A stretch of 64,000 nucleotides of DNA from Lotus japonicus (taxonomy: Eukaryota; Streptophyta; Magnoliopsida; Fabales; Fabaceae). The position numbers were made by a program, and so were the translations under genes. The notes beneath the pieces were generated by a model that did no database searches, was not told where the DNA came from, and was given only the letters and a program-made list of their open reading frames with translations. This document shows, one piece after another, positions 45,383-56,751 of the stretch. Position 1 is the stretch's first letter. Each line of letters opens with the position of its first letter. The DNA lies in the NCBI RefSeq assembly GCF_012489685.1, contig NC_080046.1, positions 31,589,763 through 31,653,762 on the forward strand. The letters are read 5' to 3'.

Positions 45383-46963
45383 GCTTAAATAAGTTTTTCG
45401 TCTCTAACCCTTACGAAATGTTTGGATTGGTCCCTCGTCGGAGTAAATGTGAGTTTTAATCCCTAACTTTTGTCAAAAGGTTTGGTTTTGCTCCCTTCGG
45501 AGCTCTGAGTCAACGCTGGAGCTCCGGTGGCCATGTGGCATGGCCACGTGGGATTAGTGAGCTAACGTGGAATTTGTTTTTCATTAAAAATGTTAAAAAA
45601 AATTCTCAATATTTAACGTGCCTAATTAACCTCCATAATTAATTGCATATATTATTTAAAGAAATACATTAAAAATGGGAAATTCAACACAAATCTTGAA
45701 TCTTCTTCGTCTCACCATTCTCTGTCAGGGCCTGCAACCTCCAATGGATCTAACCCCCAAAGCCTCCAGCTTTCCTCTGATTCATCATCCTCTCCCGGCG
45801 ACCACGAACTCAACCCCGACGGCCATGACCTTGACAAACAGGGGCTCGATCTTGAGAAATGGCGATGGTGGATGGAAGGGGAATGAATGAGGAGATGAGA
45901 GAAAATTAGGGTTTTGGAATTGAAAGTGCAGATATGTTCATCTTTCTGAATTTCGGGTGTGGTTGTTGAAGGAAATCGGTGCCATTTTTCTTCACTCTAC
46001 CTCTCCAGATCTGGGTTTTCTAAGTTGGGCTTTTGGTAGTTCTTGGCTTTCTAGGTTTGCTGGTTAAAATGGTTTGCTGGGTTCTTCATTTTGGTTTCTG
46101 GGTTTTCTTCATCTGGGTTTGCTTTTTCAATTTGGGTTTTCTGTTACAATCTGGTTTGCTGGTTCTGATCCCCCACCACTCACTCTTTTCCTTTCCTCTC
46201 TCTAAATTTGCTGGTTTTGTTCTCCTCGTAATGAATTGCTTGAACTCCCATTCTATTTCGTTTTGCTTGTTGCAAACTGTGGGCGTGCTTCACCTACTGA
46301 GGGACAAGTTAAGGTTTGGGTTCCAGGAGGGATTGTGCGTTTGTTTGCTATTATTATGAGCATAATATTGAAGCTGGAGAGGTGAATTATAGTATTAGTG
46401 AACTGTGTGGAGTAATCTGTGTGTACATTAGTTGTGTGTGGGAATTTTGTTTGGGCGGTTGCTTTTGCAATTGGATCTTTTTCGTCTTTACCCTTTAGTT
46501 ATTTCCTTCCTTGTAACTGTGGATTGTGGTTTGTATTTTCTTGCTTTTACTCTCTCTTTTCTTTATAAAGATGGTGAAGGTGATGTTTTTTAAGCAGATG
46601 GTGAAGATGATGGTTGAAGATGAAGAAGAAGGATTAGAGTTTAAACATTAAGGACTAAAATTAAAGATTTGATTAGGGATTAAAGTTAAATAAATTAAGT
46701 TTTTTTATTTTTACAATTTTTAAACATTTTTTTAAATAATTAGGTTTTTTTAATTTAAAAGAAAAACAAATTCCACGTCAGCTTACTAATCCCATGAGGC
46801 CCCGCCACATGGGCCACCGGAGCTCCGGCGTTGACCTAGAGCTCTAGAGGGACCAAAACCAAATCTTTTGATAAAGATTAGGGACTAAAACTCATATTTA
46901 CTCCGATGAGGGATCAATGACAGGTATTTTGCAAAGGTTAGGGACGAAAAACTTATTTAAGCC
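45383..46963. mobile_element. Mutator-like element B, same family as 17365-19318
   Basis: The ends GCTTAAATAAGTTTTTCGTC and its inverted copy, followed by the same CGGAGCTC...GGAGCTCCGGTGGCC and CACGTGGGATTAGTGAGCT motifs, give TIRs of about 220 bp. A-rich flanks on both sides (GTAAAAAAAT left, CTAAAAAAAA right) are approximately repeated. The interior (1.58 kb in all) lacks a transposase. Inserted between the Walker A exon and the next CLPX piece. Confidence 0.75.
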
Positions 46964-48767
46964 TAAAAAAAAAAAAAAGATGATGAGAGTGGGAAGAGAG
47001 TAAAGATTTCTTTTTTGTTGGTATTTATTTTTGGTGGTTTCTCCTTTTGAAAGACTTGTAGAGCTACCTATAGATTGGAATTTTTCAGAAAAAAAGAGAA
47101 ATGCACATATTGATGCCGATCCTCTAATCTTATGTACTCAAACGGTGTAAACGATTTATGCAAATTCTAAACATTCATATTGAGGTATTAATAGGAACTA
47201 AAAATTGACCATAGAGATATGAGGATGATTCAGAAAAAGCTCTAAATACAATAGAAAAAGCTCTTCCTGCCTCCCTCCTCCTTATACTTTGGATGCTGAT
47301 TCACAGCCTTTCTTAATCTTCTCCTCCACAATCACTACTCCCACGCTAGGTTCCACCACCGATGTGGTTGTACACTTGTACCCTCCTTGATGGACTTGTT
47401 TGCATATCTAATTTTTCAGGTCAAGTATCTGTTAAACCCACCCTTAATCCTAATTTGATCTTCGATCTTTTAAGTCTTGAATATGAAAATATCACAGCTT
47501 TTTGAACTTTGCTTCTTCAACACATTTATCACCTCATCCTTCATTCCATCCATTAATGTGCCTGCAATGTATGAATCCTCATCGGCATAACAGGGAGTGA
47601 GGTTGGAAGGAGATTGCACTGCTCATAATACACCATGGTTTTCTGCCTTTGCATCAATCCCTTTAACTTCTCATGAATTTTCTGACGGTACTATGAGAAA
47701 CCTCCCAAGCAATCCCTTGTGGAAAGCTGACCAGCTAAACACCATCCTATGCAGTTCCCACCATCGGGGCCATTTCATGACTATTTCCCAATCCAATCAC
47801 GCGGTTGCCACCTTCTCCTTTAGGAATTTGATGAACATTAAAATTATGCTTTACTCTACAGCCCCCCATAAGGTGTATTTTAACTCTTCTCTACTTTTCC
47901 TCCTTTTTTAATTCTTCTCTACGGTCAAATTTTCTCTCATTTTGCTTGTCCTAAGTTAAATGAGCCAACCTAGTCCTTAAATTCTACTTCTTTTCTTCCA
48001 TTGACTTCCAATATATTTCTTGCCATTCTCTGTTCATCTTATCCTTCATCTGTTCCATGGCTTCGAGTTCGACTCTCCCATTCCGTATAATACCATCTAG
48101 CTCCTAGTATTGGGAGCTTGGATACCAATCTAATAGGCAGTAAAAATTAACTATAAAGATTGAAGGATGATTTAGAAAACAAAACACTGGATACAATATA
48201 ACAGAGTAGAAGAATATAGACAACTGAAAGAACAATATCAGATAAGAAAATATTCTCTGTCCTGTGGCAAAAACCACCTTACAATTACCCAAATGATCAC
48301 CTACCTACCACCTACACTCCATTCCCTATTTACCTTCTATTCTAACCTGTTATAATTTGGGATAGGCCTACTTTAGTCTTATCTTTAGACAATATGGAAT
48401 CCATAATGTGCCCCCTCACGCCCAGGACTAGATGTCTAGAGTATGAAGTATGTAGGAATAATTTTTGCTAGGAATGCAGCAGGGCCATACTGATTCTAGA
48501 ACTGGACATATATGGGTAGCTCAATATCGGATAGGCTCTGATACTATGTTGGAATTTGAGCTAGGGCTAACTCGGTAACAAAAGCTAGCTTACGGGGTAA
48601 AAGATTGCGCAAGCCTTATAAGAACTGTTTTGGTGATATCTCTAGTCAATGTTAGATCTTAACATAATTGCTTGCCCCTTCTTCCCACCCTCCTTATCGT
48701 AATCTTTGTTTTGCTGAAGCTATAAGTTTGTGTTGCTGGTCTAACCCCAAACATCATCTTTCTGCAG
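46964..48767 (-). mobile_element. Probable LTR-retroelement leader/gag fragment
   Basis: On the - strand there are two tRNA-Met-type primer-site look-alikes: TAGTATCAGAGCC (48546-48534), directly after an LTR-like end CCAACA, and TTGGTATCCAAGCTC (about 48127-48113). A short Lys/Glu/Met-rich frame (MEQMKDKMNREWQEIYWK, from about 48062 downwards) resembles a gag start. A block resembling TAATAGG-ACTAAAAATT-GA occurs near 47190 and 48131. No complete element can be bounded. It sits in the swollen CLPX intron. Confidence 0.35.
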
Positions 48768-49109
48768 GCAGGTTATGTTGGAGAAGATGTGGAGTTCATA
48801 TTATACAAGCTCCTTCTGGTGAATACTCTGTAGAGTGATGACTATCGTATTTTAACATGTCATAGTAATCTGAGAATTCCTTAGACAGCTTGAACAAGGC
48901 CACTGATTTTGAATCAATCTTTCAGGGATTTCTTTGTTATTTGAACAAAATGGAAATCTATAAAGAAAACTAAAATAAAACTTTCTGATCCATGAGAAGT
49001 GGCTTTCAGATCTAATTTCATGCAGAACATAAACCAGGTTTCATGTGTCTGTCCTGTGATTCAACCTTGGGAGGAAACATAGGGTTTCAATCCTTTTACA
49101 TTTATTATT

Positions 49110-50676
49110 GGGTTAAACATGAGAATCGTCCCTGAACTTTGAGTGATATTTGATTTTCGTCCCTCGTCGGAAAATCTTCCTATGGACGCCCTCGAACTTA
49201 GTTTTTTGTTTGGAAACCGTCCTCGCCGTTAAAAAGTTCCGGCCGCCGTGTCCATGTATCAGTTTTGGACATATGTGGACATGTCACGTCATTTCATTAA
49301 GAGGTGTTATTTTTTAAAAAAATAAAATAAAAACTAAATAATTTAATTTTAATTAAGTCCCCAAATCTTAACTAATTTAATTTCTAACTCTGAACCTAAA
49401 AATCACCACTAACCTAACTTCTTCTACTCTTTCCTCCTTCATATCATAACCCCCAATTCCAAGAAACCCATAAATTAGGGTTCTTCATCTTCTTCTTCTT
49501 CTCCCTTCTTCCATTCTTCTCCATCGAATTTATCATCTTTTCTCCCTCCATTTCTTACCCTCTTTCTTTCCCATCCATTGAATTCAAAATCTGTTTAGAT
49601 TGAAGAAAATATGGTGGGTTATTTGCCATATGGCGTCATAATTTTTTAAACCAGAAAATGAGTCCAAATCGTATATGGTGGAGGGCGTCTGTTGCAGTCA
49701 CAAACAGGGGAAGAAGGAGGAACACTAGGATTTTCATTTCCATTGAAAGTGCAAAAAGGAATGAACAGGGAGAGATCTTGGAGGGTGAATTTGATTTGGT
49801 AATTTCCACAAAAGCTAAAATATATAACTGTGTATTGATTGGATTTGAAGTTGTGTAATTAGAATAACTCTCTGTCAAGTCATTGGGATTACAGGGGCTG
49901 CCATAATTGATATAAAAAATACGCTCTTAATTTGGTTGACTATGAAGTAAGTGGATCCTACTTCTTACATTTAGAAGCTTCATGAATCGATTGGATTTCT
50001 GCTCCTTGTTGGATTCGTCAATTTTTTGAATTTGTAATAGTTGTACCCCCAATTCAAGTAATTGATTTTTTTTTTAATCTAATTTTGCTCAATGGGCACT
50101 TGTTTCTCCAGCTTTCGTTCTGCGGGAAGGAAGAAAGTTTGGATTTTTAATCAAAAGGAAGAAATCGAGGGAGAAGAAATGATGAATTTGATGGAGAAGA
50201 ATGGAGGAGGAGGGGGAGGAGGAGGAGGAGGAAGGAGGAGGAGATGATGATGATAATGAAGAAGAACCCTAATTTATGAGTTTCTTGGAATTGGCAGTTT
50301 TGATATGAAGGAGGTTTCTTGGAATTGGCAGTTTTGATATGAAGGAGGAAGGGGTAGAAGTTAGGTTAGTGTTGATTATTAGTTTTAGGGTTAGAAATTA
50401 AATTAGCTAAGATTTGGGGACTTAATTAAAATTAAATTATTTAGTTTTCATTTTATTTTTTAAAAAATCACACGTCATTTAATGAAATGCCAAATGACGC
50501 GGCAGGTCCACATATGCCCAAAACTGACACATGGACACGACGGCCGGAGCTTTCTAACGGTGAGGACGGTTTCCAAACAAAAAACTAAGTTCGAGGGCGT
50601 CCATAGGAAGATTTTCCGGCGAGGGACAAAAATCAAATATCACTCAAAGTTCAGGGACGGTTTTCACGTTTAACCC
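49110..50676. mobile_element. Mutator-like foldback element C, 1.57 kb, target duplication TTTATTATT
   Basis: The ends GGGTTAAACATGAGAATCGT and inverted GGGTTAAACGTGAAAACCGT show matching sequence inward for well over 300 bp on each side, including AAGTTCGAGGGCGTCCATAG, TTAAATTATTTAGTTTT and the CCCTAATTTATGAGTTTCTTGG region. The 9-bp direct repeat TTTATTATT abuts both ends (49101-49109 and 50677-50685). No transposase. The centre holds a GGA-rich tract (50205-50245) and a 34-bp tandem repeat (GTTTCTTGGAATTGGCAG..., 50278-50347). It lies where CLPX lost its Walker B exon. Confidence 0.88.
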
Positions 50677-52280
50677 TTTATTATTTGATATAGAAATACA
50701 ATGCAGACATTGCTGTAGAGATGTGTCTGGTGAAGGTTTTAAGCAGGCATTGCTCAAGATGCTGGAGGGAACGGTTGGTTCTTTTCATAATGATAACACT
50801 GAAAACAAGTGGATCTTTTATTTTGTGAAAACAACTTCTAACATGATGTTGCAACTGCAAATTCAAAGATATCTACTAACTTAAATTTCAAAATCCCGTT
50901 GCACTGTTCATGGCCATCTTTTTTTTTTTGTTATCAAGTGAAGGTTTGTTGGGCCTATTGGGTTGTCTGGGTTGAGCCTTTTTGTCACTGTTCCACGTTT
51001 CCTATATGCTAGCTGAAACCTACTTCATCATTCTTGCCAAACGAGGGAGATAGTGACTTGAATCTGGGGTGTAGTCAATGGTTTCAGCTGTTATGTTATG
51101 CTCCATGCTGTTTGTGGGAGCTGACCAAATTGTTTTGACCCTGAATCCCTGATGAAAATGTACACAAATGTGTTGGCCAAGTGCTGGGGAAAATTTAATG
51201 TTTTCAGAAATAGCAGAGATCGTTGAAGGGTATTAATCTTTAATTCAGTAGATGCTAAAGAAGCTAATTAATTTTCTGTTCTGGTTCTCATTATATAATA
51301 TATACTTCATAAAATGTTAAATTTGTATGCTTTCTGTACATATGAATAAGGAGCATAGTCATTAACTCAAACTTTGTGACCAAATGTAGATGATGGAATG
51401 TCGGTACCAGTCTGTTGAGAAGAGAAAATCAGCTTCAACAGTATGTCCTCCCTCCCTCTCCTCCTCCGCCAAAGGTAACGAGAGATTTTCTTAGAACTAA
51501 AGTTGGTCAAGTAAATTATGATTTCAATTTTGATTGCAAAAGCTCACTTTTCACTATGGAGTATAGATATTACCTAAAACTATGATTGGTGCATTGCCTA
51601 AGGGATCTGTGATTCTAATATGTATTATGAACATGTAGTAAAAGGTGAATCACTCACTACCACTGAAGGTGGCGCCGCTTCATCAGGGTTGCATTGAGAG
51701 GATTCAGAAGGTGTTTCCTGCTATCTGTTTCTATTTATGGTATAACTATTTTCTTTGTTGGTCTTCCTTGATCATATGAGCAGATGATAGTTTTTATAGT
51801 CACTTTTAAAGCTTTTGTCCGCAAATTAATTCATCTGCCATTTTATTTAACATTGTTTTGAATAAATTGGCATCATTGGCATGTTGAATATTGCTTTGAT
51901 GAAATTTTAAGAGAGGGCCAGGGATATAGTTCTATGGAGGTCAAGAGTGTGGAAATAAGGTCTAATTAGCTGTAGTATTTTGCGTCCTAATAATATCATC
52001 AACATCACAAAAAATTGGTTCTGCATCAGCTAGGCAACCTCTCAATGCTGCCAATTTTTTTGGTGAACTATAGTGTTTGAATCATAGAAAATATAACTAA
52101 ATAGAGCATTGTCTGGCAGTATTCTGGTACATCCTCTTTCAACCAGCAATGTTTTCTGCTCTGAATGTACAACAATTTGGATCAAAAGCTTATGAGAGAA
52201 ACTTGCCTCCAAACAAGCTGCAATTTCATTTTATTTCTGTTTGATTAAATTGATTTGCATAAAACTGGAGTGGAATTTAT

Positions 52281-52472
52281 AAGTGTTATGAATTTGCACT
52301 TATTTTGTGGTTTAGGGAGAAAGATTGTTGAAGTTGTAATAAATGTGATGACTTTTCAGTATGCCTAGGCTAACATAAGTGTTATGAATTTGCACTTATT
52401 TTGTGGTTTAGGGAGAAAGATTGTTGAAGTTGTAATAAATGTGATGACTTTTCAGTATGCCTAGGCTAACAT
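52281..52472. repeat. Perfect 96-bp tandem duplication
   Basis: The unit starting AAGTGTTATGAATTTGCACT at 52281 is repeated without visible change at 52377. Inside the probable second Helitron, just upstream of the captured exons. Confidence 0.93.
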
Positions 52473-52509
52473 AACTAACTATAATTCTTTGGCTATTTAG
52501 TTCTGATAA

Positions 52510-52628
52510 CTTTTCTGCATTGTAAATGGAGGGTAGGTTGGCTGATGAACTTTATGCTGAAAGTTTACAACTATCAAAATTAGAGCTAACATCAACAAGT
52601 GCTCATGAACAACAAAATAAGTTAAATG
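52510..52628 (+). pseudogene. Captured exon, unrecognised
   Basis: An open stretch encoding RLADELYAESLQLSKLELTS and a Gln/Asn-rich end, closed by a good donor (AAATG|gtaaga at about 52628). It looks like an authentic exon from another gene. I do not recognise the family. Confidence 0.4.
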
Positions 52629-53005
52629 GTAAGATTTGTTATGGGTGAATTGATATGGAACACCATTACAACCTTTGCTGAATTATACATGTTGGGCGGG
52701 ATAGATAATGTTATGGTTTTGTTCTTATATCAAAATTAAATATGACTCACTTGCTCTTTTAACCTGCTTTTTTTCCCATATAGGGTTCTTATTTTTAATT
52801 ATTGTAATGGTGTATATCATGCTATTATGTCTCCTTTTCTTGGCAGGGGAAATAACTTGAAGCAGTAGGTTGGAGGACAAATTTGAATCATTTCTTTTCA
52901 TCAGGTCATTGCTATTATTGCAAGGTAATATTCGATCTCTACTTCTATATGGGGCTGGCCAAAATTATGCTTATAGTTTTAATTTTTCGATTTGATTTGT
53001 TTCAG

Positions 53006-53149
53006 ATTGAGAATGAGTATGGGAAACAGAGTAAGCTACTTGGATCTGCTGGCCAAAGTTCTGTGAGTTGTGCTGCAAAATTGGTTGTTAACATAGGGAC
53101 TGTGGTTCCATGGATAATGTGCAAGGAAAGTGATGCACCAGATCCAGTG
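53006..53149 (+). pseudogene. Beta-galactosidase (GH35) exon fragment
   Basis: One exon with intact splice sites (tttcag|ATTGAG and CCAGTG|gtgagc). It encodes IENEYGKQSKLLGSAGQ, which carries the conserved NEYG with its catalytic glutamate, followed by VVPWIMCKESDAPDPV, matching the family signature GVPWVMCKxxDAPDP. The usual (N/D)WAA is changed to SCAA. Plant GH35 enzymes remove beta-galactose from cell-wall polymers in the apoplast. Only this exon is present, so it is a captured piece with no activity. Confidence 0.85.
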
Positions 53150-54305
53150 GTGAGCATTCTCCCTCTTCCTATTGAAAGACATCTAACATCACATGATATT
53201 CTCTTCCTATATTGTTTGATGTCTCCGCCCCATTCGCTTAATCCTGAATCTGCCTATTGGATGTATGTTTTGAGTGGTTAGATTGGGCCTGAAATATAAG
53301 AGACTCTGTGACAGTTACAATGTGTAAGAAATTAGGATAGTGAAAATAGACGCTAAGTATTTCTAAGTATAAAATGTATACATGTATACAATTAAATGCC
53401 AATAAAATACAGGGACCTCATTATAAATGTATGGTAGATAATTTTGATCAAGTTAAGATAGTCTCTTTGTGGGCTGCCTTTAGTTTACCAAATCAAATAA
53501 ATGCTAAAAATATCCATATAATGGTCCCTTTATCTATTCTGTAATCACAAGGTTGAAGTTATGGAGCTTTTAATTATATAAAATAAAAAGAAGCTTGATA
53601 TGATTGATGAGGAGATGTTCTTTCTGAGTATCATGTACTCCCCTACTATATCAGCTATATCCTACCTTGTGCATTTAATGAGTTGTACTATCAATCTTTC
53701 TTATTTGCATGTACATGTACACTTGAAATATTGTAATATTTGACAGCTAAGTACTACTACTGTACCGTTCTGATTGCCAGCTAGGGAAATGTACAACTAA
53801 ATTAGTGTTTTTTTGTGTTTCTTCACCCATAAAATACAATAAAATTCTTCATCAGAAGTTTATTCATCACCTCTGGTGGTTAGTTACACAATTCCATGAC
53901 AATGTCATTGTAGGCATCATCCAACTTTACAACCAGCAGGTCCCAACTCTATCCAATCTGTTGTGGAAACTAGCAAAAGTATGGATTCAACATTAAGTGG
54001 TATGTTTCTGTTTTCTCACTCCATTGTTACATATCTGAAGCAATCTCTCTTTGTATCTGTTGAAGACATTCGAAGACATGGTAAAGATGCTGATGAATCT
54101 CATAAAATGTCTCATTTTTGGTTGTTTACATATGTGACTAGCCAATTGGACTGCTCATATGGCAAGCTATCTAACAGAAACTCAGGTTAGTGTCAAAGAG
54201 TTTGTAATCAATTAGCACTCTATTCAATTATGAGATACACATGACCTCCTTATTCAGCAGGTAAAACAGCAAAGAGAGCTATGTCCATTTCCTTTTCTTA
54301 TTCAC

Positions 54306-54975
54306 ATGACATTGCTGTCTATTTTTCATGACTACGTGGTTGTTCCAAGGCGGTTTATAAGGAACCACCCACATGTTCTAGATGCTGCCGAGGTTGTACT
54401 TTCGGACCCTAATGGAAATACTTACCATGTTGAAGTGAGGGTTGAGCCAAATGAAGTGCGTTTTGAAGGAGGATTTGATACTATACGCGAAACACATAGT
54501 TGTTTGGCACTTCCTTCATACTGTTTAGTTTTGTTCGGGGAACCAACTTCGATGTCCGCATATTTCATCATGATGTTGTGGAAGTTGATTATCCAGAATT
54601 TAATCAAGCACCTCCTCAGAATGAAGTATTTTTGTGGACTGCATACCTCTCCTCACCATTATGTCGGGGTAATCAACCACTGGTAATCTATATCTATCTC
54701 TTTTCAAAATTTTAATCTTGCTTAAAATTAAAAACATATCTTTCCAACACTGTTCTCTTTGATTTGTAGCTGATACCTGCATCAGTTGTGTTTGATTACC
54801 TTGACCACCGCCCCCCAACGATAAACATGAGATTACCTAATAGAACTAATCAGGAATGACAACTCATTTGGGACCGGAAGATGGTTCGAAAGTGTATGAT
54901 GGGTGTTGGGTGGTACCAATTATGCAGGGCCAAAAAATTCAACTTAAATGATCAACTACATTTCTAGAAACTCCC
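54306..54975 (+). pseudogene. B3-domain (REM/VRN1-like) transcription factor fragment
   Basis: The first part (about 54335-54490) encodes RRFIRNHPHVLDAAEVVLSD, then NGNTYHVEVRVE and VRFEGGFDTIRE, as in the first half of a plant B3 DNA-binding domain. In another frame the FDVRIFHHDVVEVDYP end of the domain follows (about 54540-54600). A second B3-like segment, in shifted frames, runs to about 54975 (LCRGNQPL, YLDHRPPTINMRLPN, GVGWYQLCRAKKFNLND). B3 proteins bind DNA in the nucleus. Frame breaks make this a pseudogene. All pieces are in the direction of the presumed Helitron. Confidence 0.65.
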
Positions 54976-55980
54976 ACAGAATGACACATTCAAAGTTGTT
55001 GTTATTCGCCACTGATTAGCGTCGCTTAGGACATGCCTATGTGGGAAAGCTCTAGCTACCAAGTGTCTTTCTTAAGCATAATTGTGTATCTCTTTATTAT
55101 AGCACTACCTACCTGGTTCCTATGTTTGCTGTTGTATATTTCCATTGTCAAAGCTTTGATAATGTCAAATATATGATGTCCATGAACTTGTGTTATTATG
55201 TTGTTAAGTCTTTCTGCATTTTAATGTTATCTATGTACAAGTAGGTGTTTGCTGTTTAACTGTGGAGAAAAGCACCCACGGAAGTTTGTTCAGATTTTTC
55301 TCTTAGATGAGCAGATCCAATAAGCCATGGAAGTATTGTTTTCAAATTTTGTTACTACATTTTCATTAACTCGTAATTGAGTTACTTGTCAATTTTTTAT
55401 AAGGTTGATCATTTTTTTTTCTTTCAAGATACTATCTCCCACCAAAGAACAAATCAGAAAAAAAAAAGTGTAATATTAGTAGCGTCCGATTATTTGCACT
55501 GGGTGGAATTGAAAAGAGTATATCCCTATAACACTTATACTTATTTGTATTTAGTCTACATCTAAACAGTTTCTGGAATAAGGACATGAAAACAGAGCAT
55601 GATCCCATGTCTTGTGTATTTCACTATTTCGTTTCACATCTCAGCATGTGTAGAAAAAACTGTTTTATATATGTATAAATTTTTTTTGACAGGGTTTCAT
55701 TTTATATATGCAATAAAAACAATTGATGGTGGATTAGAAGGGGCAATTCATCTTTGGATTTTAACATTTAAATGCGCCTTAAAGAGTGCATTTGATCAAC
55801 CCTTTTTGTCAACACAGAATTGGGCATGAACCTCTCAAATAGGTAAGCCAAAACAGGAGGGTTGTGTGTACTAATTTTTTCTTGCTTTTTCGTATAAACA
55901 TGCACTTATATAGTAGTAAATACAACATAAAAAACGAGTACAACTATGCAAAATGTTTAAGTTATTATAAACAGATGTTA
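54976..55980. other. Non-coding 3' part of the presumed second Helitron
   Basis: AT-rich with short chance frames only. No further captured exon is recognised. Confidence 0.4.
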
Positions 55981-56226
55981 AAATAAACCCTTCGTGCATC
56001 GCACGGGAATAATCCTAGTTAATAAAAGCAACTGGTTACTTCATTTCTGTATTTTTAGCAATTTATTGTATATTGATCTTGTAGCATTCTTTCCAATCAA
56101 GGTTGTTAATGTTCATGAGAAGGGAGCCCGGAAGCATCCCAGAGTGACAATATTCAGGTATATTATCATATTATGTAACATTAATCTTTGAGGCTTGAGC
56201 CTTACAGTTTCAGTTATTTAAATGTT

Positions 56227-56751
56227 GGCTAAAAAGCACTTTTGGCCCCTGATGTTTCAAGTTTGTGCAAATTTTGCCCATACACTATTTTTGTTGATGT
56301 TTCTACCCCTCATGTTCTCAAACAGTGCAGCGTCTACCCCTCCGTTAGTCAGACGTCAAAAAACTAACGGCACTAATTTGACTTTTTAAAAAATATTTTT
56401 TGGACCTACCACGTGGAAATTACAAGTGAAATTGGAAAAAAGGGGTATGGGAGATTCAAACTCAAGACCTGTAAGTAGCAAAACATGCATTTAACCAGTT
56501 CAGTTACATACATAATTGATATATACATCAAGCAAATTTAATTTATATTATTTCTTTGATCATCATCAACTTCATATACTCATCTTCATCTCTCCAATCT
56601 AGTTAGGAACCTCTCCTGAGAAAGCCTGACTGACGGAGGGGTAGACGGTGCACTGTTTGAAAACATGAGGGGTAGAAACGTCGACAAAAATAGAGTAGGG
56701 GTAGAATTTGCACAAACTTGAAATATCATGGGCCAAAAATGCTTTTTTGCC
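56227..56751. mobile_element. Short Mutator-like MITE, target duplication TTAAATGTT
   Basis: The ends GGCTAAAAAGCACTTTTGGC and inverted GGCAAAAAAGCATTTTTGGC continue as inverted repeats for about 125 bp (CCCCTCATGTT...CAAACAGTGCA motif). The 9-bp direct repeat TTAAATGTT abuts both ends (56218-56226 and 56752-56760). The middle (56440-56510) carries a tRNA-like B box (GAGTTTGAATCTC on the - strand). No transposase. In the CLPX intron right after the VNVHEKGARKHPR exon. Confidence 0.88.

Larger units (their letters stand above)
50872..56018 (+). mobile_element. Probable second Helitron carrying gene fragments
   Basis: The 3' end is convincing: CGTGC-atc-GCACG hairpin (about 55992-56004), then GGAATAATC and CTAG (56015-56018), followed by T. 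The 5' end is tentative: TCTACTAACTTAAATTTC at 50872 after an A, with a subterminal CCCGTTGCAC recalling the 3' hairpin. Inside are exon pieces of a beta-galactosidase and a B3 gene, and at least one unnamed exon, all in the Helitron's own direction, as usual for gene capture. No Rep/helicase gene. It lies in a CLPX intron. Confidence 0.6.

Noticed and set aside
46033..46498. Hydrophobic ORFs that look like membrane proteins
   Set aside because: They lie wholly inside Mutator-like element B in T/G-rich DNA, with no codon bias or homology that I can see.
50205..50245. GGA-rich tract as a purine-rich regulatory element
   Set aside because: It is the low-complexity centre of the foldback element, with no sign of function.
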